Made by a program: the position numbers and the translations under genes
Notes under the pieces: generated by a model
Told to the model about the DNA's origin: nothing
What the model saw: only the letters and a program-made list of their open reading frames with translations
Databases searched by the model: none
Source of the DNA: SFTH01 sp051878085
Lineage (GTDB): Bacteria > Bacillota > Clostridia > Christensenellales > Aristaeellaceae
Assembly (NCBI GenBank): GCA_051878085.1
Contig: JBJEJN010000027.1
Coordinates: 1-64,000, forward strand
Reading direction: 5' to 3'
Length of the DNA stretch: 64,000 bases
Shown: positions 8,763 to 15,934 of the stretch, one piece after another
Numbering within the stretch: the stretch's first letter is position 1
Layout: the number at the start of each line of letters is the position of its first letter

Positions 8763-8836
8763 GCCTACGCATCCGCCACTTTCCGTCAGGTTATTCGTCT
8801 AAGCTTTATTATAACACACTCCGGCACAAAAAAAAA

Positions 8837-8865
8837 GAATAATTCGCGTCAGTTTGGAAAAAATG
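8837..8865 (+). promoter_or_regulatory. Possible forespore (sigma-F-like) promoter
   Basis: GAATA (8837-8841), a 14-base gap, then GGAAAAAATG (8856-8865). This fits the Bacillus sigma-F pattern (GYATA-like, about 15 bases, GGnnAnAnTR) apart from a slightly short spacer. The first gene downstream is DUF2953, followed by ytfJ, a forespore gene in Bacillus. Tentative, since no sigma-A pair is obvious here. Confidence 0.35.
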
Positions 8866-8887
8866 TCTTCACAATTGTTGAGAAGGT

Positions 8888-9547
8888 GTGAATTTGGCCG
8901 TATACTTCGCCGCAGCCGCCGTGCTGCTGTTCTACTTGTGCAGCATTCCGGTAAAATTTGCCGTGGAAATGCGCATCCGCCGGGGTGCAGCCTTCGGCGC
9001 GGGCGGCTCCATCTTCGAGGGCCGCTACGCCCTGCGGGGCGCGCACCAGCGCATGCTGGGCAAGAAAAAGCACCTGCCCTGGAAGCGGGCGGAGGTGGAT
9101 ATCAATAAGAAGGACGCGCTGCCTGCGCTGCTGCACGCCGCACGCTATGTCCTGCGGCACATGCGCCTGGAGCAGCTGAATCTTTCGGGAACCATCGGCG
9201 CGCGTGACGCTGCAATGACGGCGCTGCTGTGCGGACTCGCGCGATCCTTACAGGCGGCGCTGGAGCCCGTGGCTCCGCCGGGCGCGATCCGTCTAAATCC
9301 CCTGCCCGACTTCTCCTGCGCAGGCAGCGACCTCAGCTTCAGCGGAATGATTTCCATGACCGTGGGACATATTATTCTCGCCGCGCTCATCGGCGCGCAG
9401 CACTATGTTCGCAGGAGGCTTGCCCCATGGAAGGAAAACATCCGATTGAAAATATCATGCGCACGACGATGGAGAACATACGCGACATGGTGGACGTGGA
9501 CACCGTCATCGGCGAACCGATCCTCACCCAGGACGGCTCGACCGTGA
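8888..9547 (+). CDS. DUF2953-like protein with overrunning 3' end
   Basis: 219 residues from a GTG start. An N-terminal hydrophobic segment (about 4-22) is followed by a basic region (G-K-K-K-H-L-P-W-K), then a part resembling the DUF2953 family that precedes ytfJ in spore formers (L-x-L-S-G-T-I-G-A-R-D-A-A-M-T-A, followed by L-C-G). The family's usual end, a hydrophobic helix near residues 158-172 and a short basic tail, is complete by about residue 180. The frame then runs on 121 bases into ytfJ, where its residues are only a frame-shifted reading of ytfJ. The natural stop is probably lost or displaced by an indel. Function unknown; expected to be forespore-linked through its partner. Confidence 0.65.
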   Translation: MNLAVYFAAAAVLLFYLCSIPVKFAVEMRIRRGAAFGAGGSIFEGRYALRGAHQRMLGKKKHLPWKRAEVDINKKDALPALLHAARYVLRHMRLEQLNLSGTIGARDAAMTALLCGLARSLQAALEPVAPPGAIRLNPLPDFSCAGSDLSFSGMISMTVGHIILAALIGAQHYVRRRLAPWKENIRLKISCARRWRTYATWWTWTPSSANRSSPRTARP

Positions 9548-9915
9548 TTCCGGTCTCCCGGGTCAGCTTCGGCTTCGTGGCGGGCGGCGCGGAGTACCAC
9601 TGCGGAAACCGCTACCGCGCCCCGGCGGAGGACGGCGAACGCCTCCCCTTCGGCGGCGGCACCGGCGCGGGCGTGACCCTGCAGCCCATGGGCTTTCTGG
9701 TGACCAACCAGAACTCCGTGCGCCTGCTGCCCGCCCAGGCCTACGCGCCCGCCGACCGCATCATCGAGCTGGTTCCCCAGCTGATGTGCGAGGTCAAGAC
9801 CATGCTGAAGAACAAAAACGACAAGGAACAGGCGAAGAAGGCCGGCGTCATTCCACCCCAGCCCAATCCCCAGCCCAATCCCCAGCCGAGTCCCCAGCCG
9901 AGTCCCCAATCCTGA
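9427..9915 (+). CDS. ytfJ: Spore protein YtfJ, GerW family
   Basis: 162 residues. The start at 9427 has AGGAGG 8 bases upstream. The first about 120 residues are the GerW/YtfJ domain: H-P-I-E-N-I-M, V-D-T-V-I-G-E-P-I, G-S-T-V-I-P-V-S-R-V-S-F-G-F-V-A-G-G, a Gly-rich loop (F-G-G-G-T-G-A-G-V) and P-x-G-F-L-V. In Bacillus the protein is made in the forespore and GerW affects germination. The C-terminus is an odd Pro/Gln tail built of four PQPx repeats encoded by a 12-base tandem repeat. Its presence supports a spore-forming host. Confidence 0.92.
   Translation: MEGKHPIENIMRTTMENIRDMVDVDTVIGEPILTQDGSTVIPVSRVSFGFVAGGAEYHCGNRYRAPAEDGERLPFGGGTGAGVTLQPMGFLVTNQNSVRLLPAQAYAPADRIIELVPQLMCEVKTMLKNKNDKEQAKKAGVIPPQPNPQPNPQPSPQPSPQS
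9859..9906 (+). repeat. Four in-frame 12-base tandem repeats in ytfJ
   Basis: Two copies of CAGCCCAATCCC are followed by two of CAGCCGAGTCCC. They encode Q-P-N-P and Q-P-S-P units at the C-terminus of YtfJ. Twelve-base units keep the frame, so copy number can change without breaking the gene. Confidence 0.9.
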
Positions 9916-9988
9916 ACGCAGCGGTTCAGAATCCCCTCCCCCGCCGCATATGCTGGAGCAAAGTGCGCAGCACGGGAGGGGATTTTGC

Positions 9989-10963
9989 ATGCAGCCAATG
10001 CTGGCGGTCACCGCGCCGCATCCGGGCCTCATCTACATCAACGGGCGCTTTTCCGGGGAGGTCTCCAGGGAACAGCCCCTGCTGCGTCCCGTGTGCGCAA
10101 CCGGGGCGCTCTACCTGGACTACCGTCCGCTGACCCGCGTCTGCCGGGCGATGGCGCGGCGCATCGTGTTCTCCGGGGGCGCACCCATGGCGGAGTCCGT
10201 CGAGGCGGCGGAGAACCTGAGCGCCGTGATCTGGCCCGGGAACGTGACCGAGCTGGAGCTCACGCCAGAGACGAGAACTGCGCCGCCCCGCAGTCTGAAT
10301 CTGTCCGGGCATGAGCTTGCACTGGAGGGCGATCCGCCGGTATTGCGCTGCGACGGGCGGACGCTGTGCGCGCTGCCCGAGGGCGCGGAGCCACCGTCGA
10401 TGCAGCTGCTCCCGGAGGGCGCGGTGCTGCTGGGCAGGTGCAGCGAGGGCGCATACCTGCTGTGCGCCACGCCGGATCTGCGCAGTCAGACGGGCTTTCT
10501 GCGCGCGCGGCAGATCGACCTGGAGAGCGACGGGCGCATCCGGGCCATCGTCGCACCGGGCGACATCGTGGGCCACGCCACGCTGGAGATCTGGCGGCTC
10601 ACGGCGGAGGGGCTGACGCTGGTCACGTCGGAGCCCGCCTGGGCCCAGGGTGCGCCGCGCTGGCCCCAGACCCCGGCGCAGACCGCCATGGCCGCGGTGG
10701 AGGCTGCGCTGGCGGGGCTGGATGCGGAGGCGAAGGGCTACCTCGCACCGTCGCTGCGCCGCAGCTTCTCCGTGGAACAGCTGCGCCGGAGCTGCGACCT
10801 GTGCGTGGAGATGAAGTACGCGCCGCCGGATTCCCGGCCCTGCGTGGGGCTTTTGCGCCTGGAGGGCGGGAACCTGGCTCGGGTCGCACCGCTGTACTAC
10901 CGCGCCGTGTCCTCGGGCGGGGCCCAGGGGCCGTACCAGATCGACCTGTTCGAGTTCCCGTGA
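9989..10963 (+). CDS. Hypothetical protein, no family recognised
   Basis: 324 residues from the ATG at 9989, chosen for GGGAGGGG 7 bases upstream; an earlier in-frame ATG at 9950 lacks a site. No signal peptide or membrane segment. The first about 240 residues look like a beta-rich, repeat-like fold with many Gly/Pro turns (P-H-P-G-L-I-Y-I-N-G-R-F-S-G-E, then L-R-P-V-C). The rest is more helical (A-E-A-A-L-A-G-L-D-A-E-A-K-G). It follows ytfJ by 73 bases on the same strand and could share its transcript, which would hint at a sporulation link, but that is only position. A terminator on the opposite strand lies just past its stop. Confidence 0.6.
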   Translation: MQPMLAVTAPHPGLIYINGRFSGEVSREQPLLRPVCATGALYLDYRPLTRVCRAMARRIVFSGGAPMAESVEAAENLSAVIWPGNVTELELTPETRTAPPRSLNLSGHELALEGDPPVLRCDGRTLCALPEGAEPPSMQLLPEGAVLLGRCSEGAYLLCATPDLRSQTGFLRARQIDLESDGRIRAIVAPGDIVGHATLEIWRLTAEGLTLVTSEPAWAQGAPRWPQTPAQTAMAAVEAALAGLDAEAKGYLAPSLRRSFSVEQLRRSCDLCVEMKYAPPDSRPCVGLLRLEGGNLARVAPLYYRAVSSGGAQGPYQIDLFEFP

Positions 10964-10968
10964 GGACA

Positions 10969-11004
10969 GAAAAGGCCCGGACGTTCGCATGGAACATCCG
11001 GGCC
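10969..11004 (-). terminator. Rho-independent terminator of uraA
   Basis: On the minus strand a stem with GGCCCGGA/TCCGGGCC ends and an inner GTTC/GAAC pairing is followed by TTTTCTG. It closes the pyrR-uraA transcript and faces the end of the plus-strand unknown gene. Confidence 0.85.
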
Positions 11005-11019
11005 ATATCTATTCTGAGA

Positions 11020-12342
11020 TCAGACCTTGAAGTTGACGGACTTGTCGCCCTGATCGTTGGAGCCGAACACGTAGTCGTTGCCGGGCAGGATGGCGTTGAG
11101 GATGATGCCAACCAGCGCGCCGACGGCCAGACCGGACAGGCTGATGGGGCCAAGCACGATCTTGCCGGCGCTGGAGAAGGTGATGCCCAGGGACAGACCC
11201 ATGATCAGCGCGGCGATGATGATGTTGCGGTTCTTGGTGAAGTCCACCTGGTTTTCCACGACGTTGCGCACGCCGACGGCGGAGATCATGCCGTAGAGGA
11301 TCAGGGAGACGCCGCCGATGGTGGCGGTGGGCATGCAGGCGATCAGGGCCTCAAACTTCGGGCAGAAGGCGAAGATCACGGCCAGCACGGCTGCGATGCG
11401 GATGACGCGGGGATCGTAGACCTTGGTCAGCGCGAGCACGCCGGTGTTCTCGCCGTAGGTGGTGTTTGCGGGAGCGCCGAAGGCAGCGGCCAGCGCGGTG
11501 GCGCAGCCGTCGCCCAGCAGGGTGCGGTGCAGGCCGGGCTCGGCGACGAAGTTTTCGCCGACGGTGGAGGAGATGGCGCACATATCGCCGATGTGCTCAA
11601 CCATGGTGGCCAGCGCGATGGGCATCATGATGGCGATGGAGGAAACCAGCATGCCGCCGTCACAGCCCTTGAACAGGGAGAACACGGTGTCCTTCCACTG
11701 GAAGGGCAGGCCGATCCATGCAGCTTCCTTGACTGCGGTGAAGTCCACCTGGCCGAAGATGGCGGCGACCACGTAGGAGCCGACCACGCCCAGCAGGATA
11801 GGGATGATCTTGATCATGCCCTTGCCCCAGATGTTGCAGACCACCACGATGGCGATGGCCAGCAGGGCGATCCACCAGTTGGCCTGGCAGTTGTTGATGG
11901 CGGAGTTGGCCAGGGACAGGCCGATGCAGATGATGACCGGGCCGGTGACGATCGGCGGGAAGAAGCGCATGACGCGGGAAGTGCCGAAGGCCTTGAACAG
12001 CGCGGAGAGAACCACGTACAGCAGGCCTGCGCACATGACGCCCACGCCGGCGTAGGGGATCCAGTTCATGCCCTCTGCGTTTTCAAACAGGGCGCACACG
12101 GCGGCGTAACCACCGATGAAGGCGAAGGAGGAGCCCAGGAAGGCCGGAACCTTGCCCTTGGTCAGGAAGTGGAACAGCAGCGTGCCCAGGCCGGCGAACA
12201 GCAGGGTCGCGGAGACCGGCAGGCCGGTGAGCACCGGCACCAGCACGGTTGCGCCAAACATGGCGAACATGTGCTGGAAGCCCAGCAGCAGCATCTTCGG
12301 GGTACCGAGGGTTCTTGCATCGCGGATACCATTGTCAGACAT
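11020..12342 (-). CDS. uraA: Uracil permease (NCS2 family)
   Basis: 440 residues, about 14 membrane segments. It imports uracil, probably with protons. Family marks: the N-terminal G-F-Q-H-M-F-A-M-F-G-A-T-V-L-V-P, then P-A-F-L-G-S-S-F-A-F-I; the substrate-site helix with A-T-M-V-E-H-I-G-D near residues 254-262; and G-A-P-A-N-T-T-Y-G-E-N near 286-296. It lies 33 bases after pyrR, and both sit behind a PyrR attenuator, which supports uracil rather than xanthine or urate as substrate. Length is normal for UraA/PyrP. Confidence 0.95.
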   Translation of the reverse strand: MSDNGIRDARTLGTPKMLLLGFQHMFAMFGATVLVPVLTGLPVSATLLFAGLGTLLFHFLTKGKVPAFLGSSFAFIGGYAAVCALFENAEGMNWIPYAGVGVMCAGLLYVVLSALFKAFGTSRVMRFFPPIVTGPVIICIGLSLANSAINNCQANWWIALLAIAIVVVCNIWGKGMIKIIPILLGVVGSYVVAAIFGQVDFTAVKEAAWIGLPFQWKDTVFSLFKGCDGGMLVSSIAIMMPIALATMVEHIGDMCAISSTVGENFVAEPGLHRTLLGDGCATALAAAFGAPANTTYGENTGVLALTKVYDPRVIRIAAVLAVIFAFCPKFEALIACMPTATIGGVSLILYGMISAVGVRNVVENQVDFTKNRNIIIAALIMGLSLGITFSSAGKIVLGPISLSGLAVGALVGIILNAILPGNDYVFGSNDQGDKSVNFKV

Positions 12343-12375
12343 GAAATATTCCTCCCCTAATTTGGTCCCAAACCG

Positions 12376-12912
12376 TCACCGGTCACAGAGCCAGACGCTC
12401 TCGTCCTCGTCAATGCCCGGTATATTCACCCGGATGAACTCCGTCTGCGCGGTGGGAATGTTCTTCCCCGCGAAGTCGGCGCGTATCGGCAGCTCCCGAT
12501 GGCCCCGGTCGATGAGCACCGCCAGCTGAATCCGCCTTGCGCGGCCCAGATCCATCAGTGCATCCATGGCCGCGCGGGCGGTCCGGCCGGTGTAGAGCAC
12601 GTCGTCCACCAGCACCACCGTCTTGCCGTTTACGTCGAAGGGAATGTCCGTCCGGTTGAGCGTGGGTTCCCCCGAGATGTGCGTCAGATCGTCCCGATAG
12701 AAGGTGATGTCCACCGAGCCCACCGGAACCGACGCGCCCTCCACCCGCAGAATGGCCTCCGCGAGCATCCTTGCGATGGGCTCGCCGCGCCTGCGGATGC
12801 CCACCAGCACCACGTCCTCCACGCCCTTGTTGCGCTCGATGATCTCATGCGCCATGCGCGTGATCGTGCGCTGCACCTGACGTGCGTCCATGATCTGGTT
12901 CTTCTTCTGCAT
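12376..12912 (-). CDS. pyrR: Bifunctional pyr regulator / uracil phosphoribosyltransferase
   Basis: 178 residues from the ATG at 12912 (GAGGTG about 6 bases upstream); a GTG at 12921 is a weaker option. PyrR binds UMP/UTP and then the pyr mRNA, favouring termination; it also has weak UPRTase activity. The phosphoribosyltransferase PRPP loop is VVLVDDVLYTGRT at about 99-111. The RNA-contact basic region (G-I-R-R-R-G-E-P-I-A) is at about 38-47. A matching RNA target and terminator lie just upstream, so the gene regulates itself and uraA. Confidence 0.96.
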   Translation of the reverse strand: MQKKNQIMDARQVQRTITRMAHEIIERNKGVEDVVLVGIRRRGEPIARMLAEAILRVEGASVPVGSVDITFYRDDLTHISGEPTLNRTDIPFDVNGKTVVLVDDVLYTGRTARAAMDALMDLGRARRIQLAVLIDRGHRELPIRADFAGKNIPTAQTEFIRVNIPGIDEDESVWLCDR

Positions 12913-12978
12913 GCGGCTCACCTCGCTTCAATGCGCCCGGCGCTTCCACCCCAAGGCGCGCCGGATCGCCTGCAATCG

Positions 12979-13058
12979 CAAAAAAATCCCTGCCGGCAGT
13001 GGCAGGGACATGCATACGTATCGCGTCGTCCGAGCGCCTTGCCGACCTCACGGGATCG
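12979..13058 (-). promoter_or_regulatory. PyrR-binding attenuator leader
   Basis: On the minus strand CGATCCCGTGAGGTCG (13058-13043) fits the PyrR-binding loop consensus ARUCCNGNGAGGYU, held in a CGA/TCG stem. About 35 bases later a terminator has stem TCCCTGCC/GGCAGGGA (13008-12987), a 6-base loop and seven Ts. In Firmicutes, UMP-bound PyrR holds the loop so that the terminator forms; without it an antiterminator wins. The layout directly predicts uracil-repressed expression of pyrR-uraA. Confidence 0.88.
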
Positions 13059-13084
13059 AGTTAAAGGAACCCTTTCGACAGGAT

Positions 13085-13090
13085 ATTATA
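13085..13090 (-). promoter_or_regulatory. -10 box of the pyrR-uraA promoter
   Basis: TATAAT on the minus strand lies 27 bases before the PyrR loop, which places the transcript start near 13078 and gives a leader of usual length. No good -35 sits at 17 bases (TGGTTG); a TTGAAA occurs but only 14 bases away. Confidence 0.55.
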
Positions 13091-13169
13091 GTTTTTTTGG
13101 TGCTTTTCAACCAGTACGTTTTCGTTAAATTCCGACTTTCTTGTGTTAATCCCGGAACGAATTTTTGCA

Positions 13170-14291
13170 TTACGCAAGGGGATTCTCCACCACACCCGCA
13201 AAGCACACGCTGTCCGTCTCTCCGTCCGCGATGACGAAGGCGAAGGGACGGTCCACGCGCATCTCCACCGGTTCCTCCTCGGGAAGCATCGCCATGCACG
13301 CCACCATGGCCGCAGTGACCGCAGCCGCCCTGGTGCCCTCCTCGTCCAGCTGCACGCGCACCTTCTGGAGAATCTCATCGATCCACATGGGGACCTCCGA
13401 AATCCCGGAGAAGTCCGCATCGCTGCCAAAGGGAACCTCCAGGCCCAGCGCCTTCAGCGCGTCGGAGAGGGAATTCTCCGTCGTCAGGTCGAACTTCGGC
13501 AGGAACAGGTCAACCTCGCGCTCCTGTGCTCCATCGGTCAGATAGGCCATGCCCTGCTCCGCCAGCGCGTCCAGCAGGCCGTCAAGGCCGATGCTCACGC
13601 CCTCGCCGGGCAGCGCGATCCACATCGAGAGCGCGCCGTCCGCGTAGGGCAGGCGGATGATCTGCAGGCCGTCCCGCTCCACATAGTCAAAGAAATCCTG
13701 CTGGTACATCATCTCCACGCTCAGGTCGCCCTCCGGCGCGTGGAAAGTATCCTCGATGGTGTTGTACGCCTCGAAGGGCTTCGCCCACTTCGCGTCCATG
13801 GCAATGGCGTTGATGAGGATCAGTCCGGTCATCGGGTCGGGCGCGTCGCTGAGCAGCTTATCGATCAGGCCGTCGGTGTGCTCCGCCACCCAGGCGTTGA
13901 CCTTCTCCACCACCTCCGCGTCCAGCTCGAACCACTCCGCGCCATAAGCCTCGTTCAGGCGGTCGATGTAAGCCTGCTTCAGGGAAAGGCCCTGCGCCAT
14001 GAAGGCGGCGTTGGCGGATTTGATCTCCTCGGGCACAACGCCGGACAGCTCGGACGCATCCTCCGCACCCAGCGCGCGCAGGATCGCAGCGAGTGTCTCC
14101 CCTTCCGCGCCCTCGGCGGCCATGCCCAGCGCCATGGTCAGGCTCGCCGGGGAGAGCATCACGTTGCCGTCTCCGGCATACAGCTCCTTCAGCAGTTCAA
14201 AGCCCAGCTTCTCGCCAGCCGGGGAGGTTTCCGCCACCGCAGTACAGCTCAGTAGCACCAGGCACAGCAGTATGGAAAAAATCTTCTTCAT
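13170..14291 (-). CDS. Secreted serpin (serine protease inhibitor)
   Basis: 373 residues. Signal peptide 1-20, with a possible A-V-A cleavage site or a loose lipobox L-L-S-C. The serpin fold follows: S-P-A-S-L-T-M-A-L-G-M-A-A-E-G-A near 47, N-A-x-A-M-D-A-K-W near 160, and the C-terminal D-R-P-F-A-F-V-I. The hinge of the reactive loop is E-E-G-T at 317-320 followed by small residues (A322-A324), the pattern of inhibitory serpins. Counting 17 from the hinge puts the scissile bond at M333-A334, pointing to elastase- or chymotrypsin-like targets. Gut bacterial serpins are known to block host or microbial proteases. Its ribosome site is inside a terminator-like hairpin, so expression is probably conditional. 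Confidence 0.9.
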   Translation of the reverse strand: MKKIFSILLCLVLLSCTAVAETSPAGEKLGFELLKELYAGDGNVMLSPASLTMALGMAAEGAEGETLAAILRALGAEDASELSGVVPEEIKSANAAFMAQGLSLKQAYIDRLNEAYGAEWFELDAEVVEKVNAWVAEHTDGLIDKLLSDAPDPMTGLILINAIAMDAKWAKPFEAYNTIEDTFHAPEGDLSVEMMYQQDFFDYVERDGLQIIRLPYADGALSMWIALPGEGVSIGLDGLLDALAEQGMAYLTDGAQEREVDLFLPKFDLTTENSLSDALKALGLEVPFGSDADFSGISEVPMWIDEILQKVRVQLDEEGTRAAAVTAAMVACMAMLPEEEPVEMRVDRPFAFVIADGETDSVCFAGVVENPLA

Positions 14292-14341
14292 AAAAACACG
14301 CTCCTTTGCGTCAATTTCTGCAAGATAGACGCAAGGGAGCG
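14292..14341 (-). terminator. Terminator-like hairpin covering the serpin ribosome site
   Basis: On the minus strand a 14-base arm (14341-14328) pairs with 14312-14299 at 13 of 14 positions around a 15-base loop and is followed by TGTTTTT. It sits 44 bases after the rpe stop, so it can end the long housekeeping operon. Its 3' arm contains AAGGAGCG, the only ribosome site of the serpin, whose ATG is at 14291. It may therefore act as an attenuator as well as a terminator. Confidence 0.75.
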
Positions 14342-14384
14342 CTGTGAAGTTCCAAAAAGAATGTCGATTGGTGTGAATTTACGC

Positions 14385-15047
14385 TCAGCCGCGGATTCTG
14401 GCCTCGGTGGCGCGCACCTCGTCGATGAAGGCCTTCGCGTCCGGCGCACCGTAGAGGGCGCTGCCCGCCACCATCACGGTCATGCCCTGCTCGATGAAGG
14501 GCACGCAGGTGGTGGGGTTCAGACCGCCGTCCACCTCGATCAGCGCGTCGCAGCCGGCCTCGTCCAGCATCCGGCGAATCTCGCCCACCTTGTTTATGGT
14601 TGCCGGAATCATCTTCTGTCCGCCGAAGCCGGGGTTCACGCTCATCACCAGCGCCAGATCGAAGTCGCCCAGCACGTACCGCAGGCACTCCGGGCTGGTC
14701 GCCGGGTTCAGCGCCACGCCCGCCAGCGCACCGGCAGCGCGAATCTGCTGGAGCAGGCGGTGCAGGTGGTTGGTGGCCTCGGCGTGCACGGTGACGATCT
14801 TCGCGCCCGCCGCGACGAACTCCTCCACGTACTTCTCCGGGTTGGCGATCATCAGATGAGCGTCCACCGGCAGCGAACACTTTGCCGCAGCCTTCAGGAT
14901 GCCCTGACCAAAGGAGATGTTCGGCACGAAGTTGCCGTCCATCACGTCGTAGTGCAGATAGTCCGCGCCGGCCTCGGCCATGCGCTCAATTTCCTCGCCG
15001 ATCTTCAGGTAATCCGCCGCAAGCAGCGACGGCGCCAGCTTAATCAT
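14385..15047 (-). CDS. rpe: Ribulose-phosphate 3-epimerase
   Basis: 220 residues, a TIM barrel that interconverts ribulose-5-phosphate and xylulose-5-phosphate in the pentose phosphate pathway. Metal and catalytic residues are visible: H32 and D34 in L-H-Y-D-V-M-D-G, H64 in V-D-A-H-L-M, and D173 in E-V-D-G-G. The phosphate-binding V-N-P-G-F-G-G-Q is at 137-144. The start overlaps the rsgA stop by 8 bases, so translation is coupled. It is the last gene of the housekeeping operon. Confidence 0.97.
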   Translation of the reverse strand: MIKLAPSLLAADYLKIGEEIERMAEAGADYLHYDVMDGNFVPNISFGQGILKAAAKCSLPVDAHLMIANPEKYVEEFVAAGAKIVTVHAEATNHLHRLLQQIRAAGALAGVALNPATSPECLRYVLGDFDLALVMSVNPGFGGQKMIPATINKVGEIRRMLDEAGCDALIEVDGGLNPTTCVPFIEQGMTVMVAGSALYGAPDAKAFIDEVRATEARIRG

Positions 15048-15918
15048 AACGTTCCCTCCACTTCTGTTTCATGTCCTCCAGCAGCTCCACATACCTGCGG
15101 TGCCGCAGTTCGTCGATCTCGCCCGCCTCCACCGCCTGCCGCACGCCGCACCTGGGCTCGGTGGCGTGGTAGCAGGGCTGGAAGTAGCAGCTTCCCAGGT
15201 AGGGTTCAAACTCCGGATAGCTGTCCTGCAGCTCCACCGGGTCGAACAGCTCATTGTCCAGCAGGCTGAAACCCGGGGTGTCCAGCACCATGCCACCCCC
15301 CGGCAGGGGGATCAGCTCCGAGCGCCGGGTGGTGTTCCTGCCGCGCTCGATCTTCTCCGACAGGTCGCCGGTCTCCAGCTCCAGGCGGTACAGCGCGTTG
15401 ATCAGCGAGGACTTGCCCGCACCACTCTGTCCCGCCAGCGCGTGCACGCTGTTCCGCAGCGCATCCCGCAGCGCGTCCACGTTCTCGCCCGTGTGCGCCG
15501 AGACCGCCATGGCATTCACCTGAGCGCCCCGGTACTGATGCACGATCTCCTGCGCGCGCTCTGGTGCCAGTTCGCACTTGCTGACCACCAGCATCGGCGC
15601 GATGTCCCGCCGTCGGGCCGTGAGGATCATGCGATCCACAAGACTTAAGTCGGCCTCCGGCGCAGCCGCCGCCGCCACGATCACGATCCGGTCGATGTTC
15701 GCCACCGGCGGGCGCTCCAGCTCGTTCCGGCGCGGCAGGATCGCATGCAGCCAGCCGTCCTCCTCGCCCGTGCCGGGCGTCATCTCCACGCGGTCGCCCA
15801 CCTTGGGCTTCATGCGCTCGCGGCGAAGCTTGCGCTGCGCGCGCAGCGTGTATTCCTCGCCCGCATCACTCAGGACGGTGTAAAAGCCGCCGATGCCCCG
15901 CAAAATCGTTCCCTGCAA
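15040..15918 (-). CDS. rsgA: Ribosome small subunit-dependent GTPase A
   Basis: 292 residues. RsgA checks and releases assembly factors from the maturing 30S subunit. Order: OB fold (about 1-65), circularly permuted GTPase with G4-like V-V-S-K-C-E first (111-116), then G1 GQSGAGKSS (163-171) and G3 DTPG (213-216), then a zinc-binding end with C244, C249, H251 and C257. The G4 box reads S-K-C-E instead of the common N-K-x-D, a mild variant. It lies between prkC and rpe, the usual Firmicutes order. Confidence 0.96.
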   Translation of the reverse strand: MQGTILRGIGGFYTVLSDAGEEYTLRAQRKLRRERMKPKVGDRVEMTPGTGEEDGWLHAILPRRNELERPPVANIDRIVIVAAAAAPEADLSLVDRMILTARRRDIAPMLVVSKCELAPERAQEIVHQYRGAQVNAMAVSAHTGENVDALRDALRNSVHALAGQSGAGKSSLINALYRLELETGDLSEKIERGRNTTRRSELIPLPGGGMVLDTPGFSLLDNELFDPVELQDSYPEFEPYLGSCYFQPCYHATEPRCGVRQAVEAGEIDELRHRRYVELLEDMKQKWRERYD

Positions 15919-15934
15919 ACGCTCCCCTCCGGTT

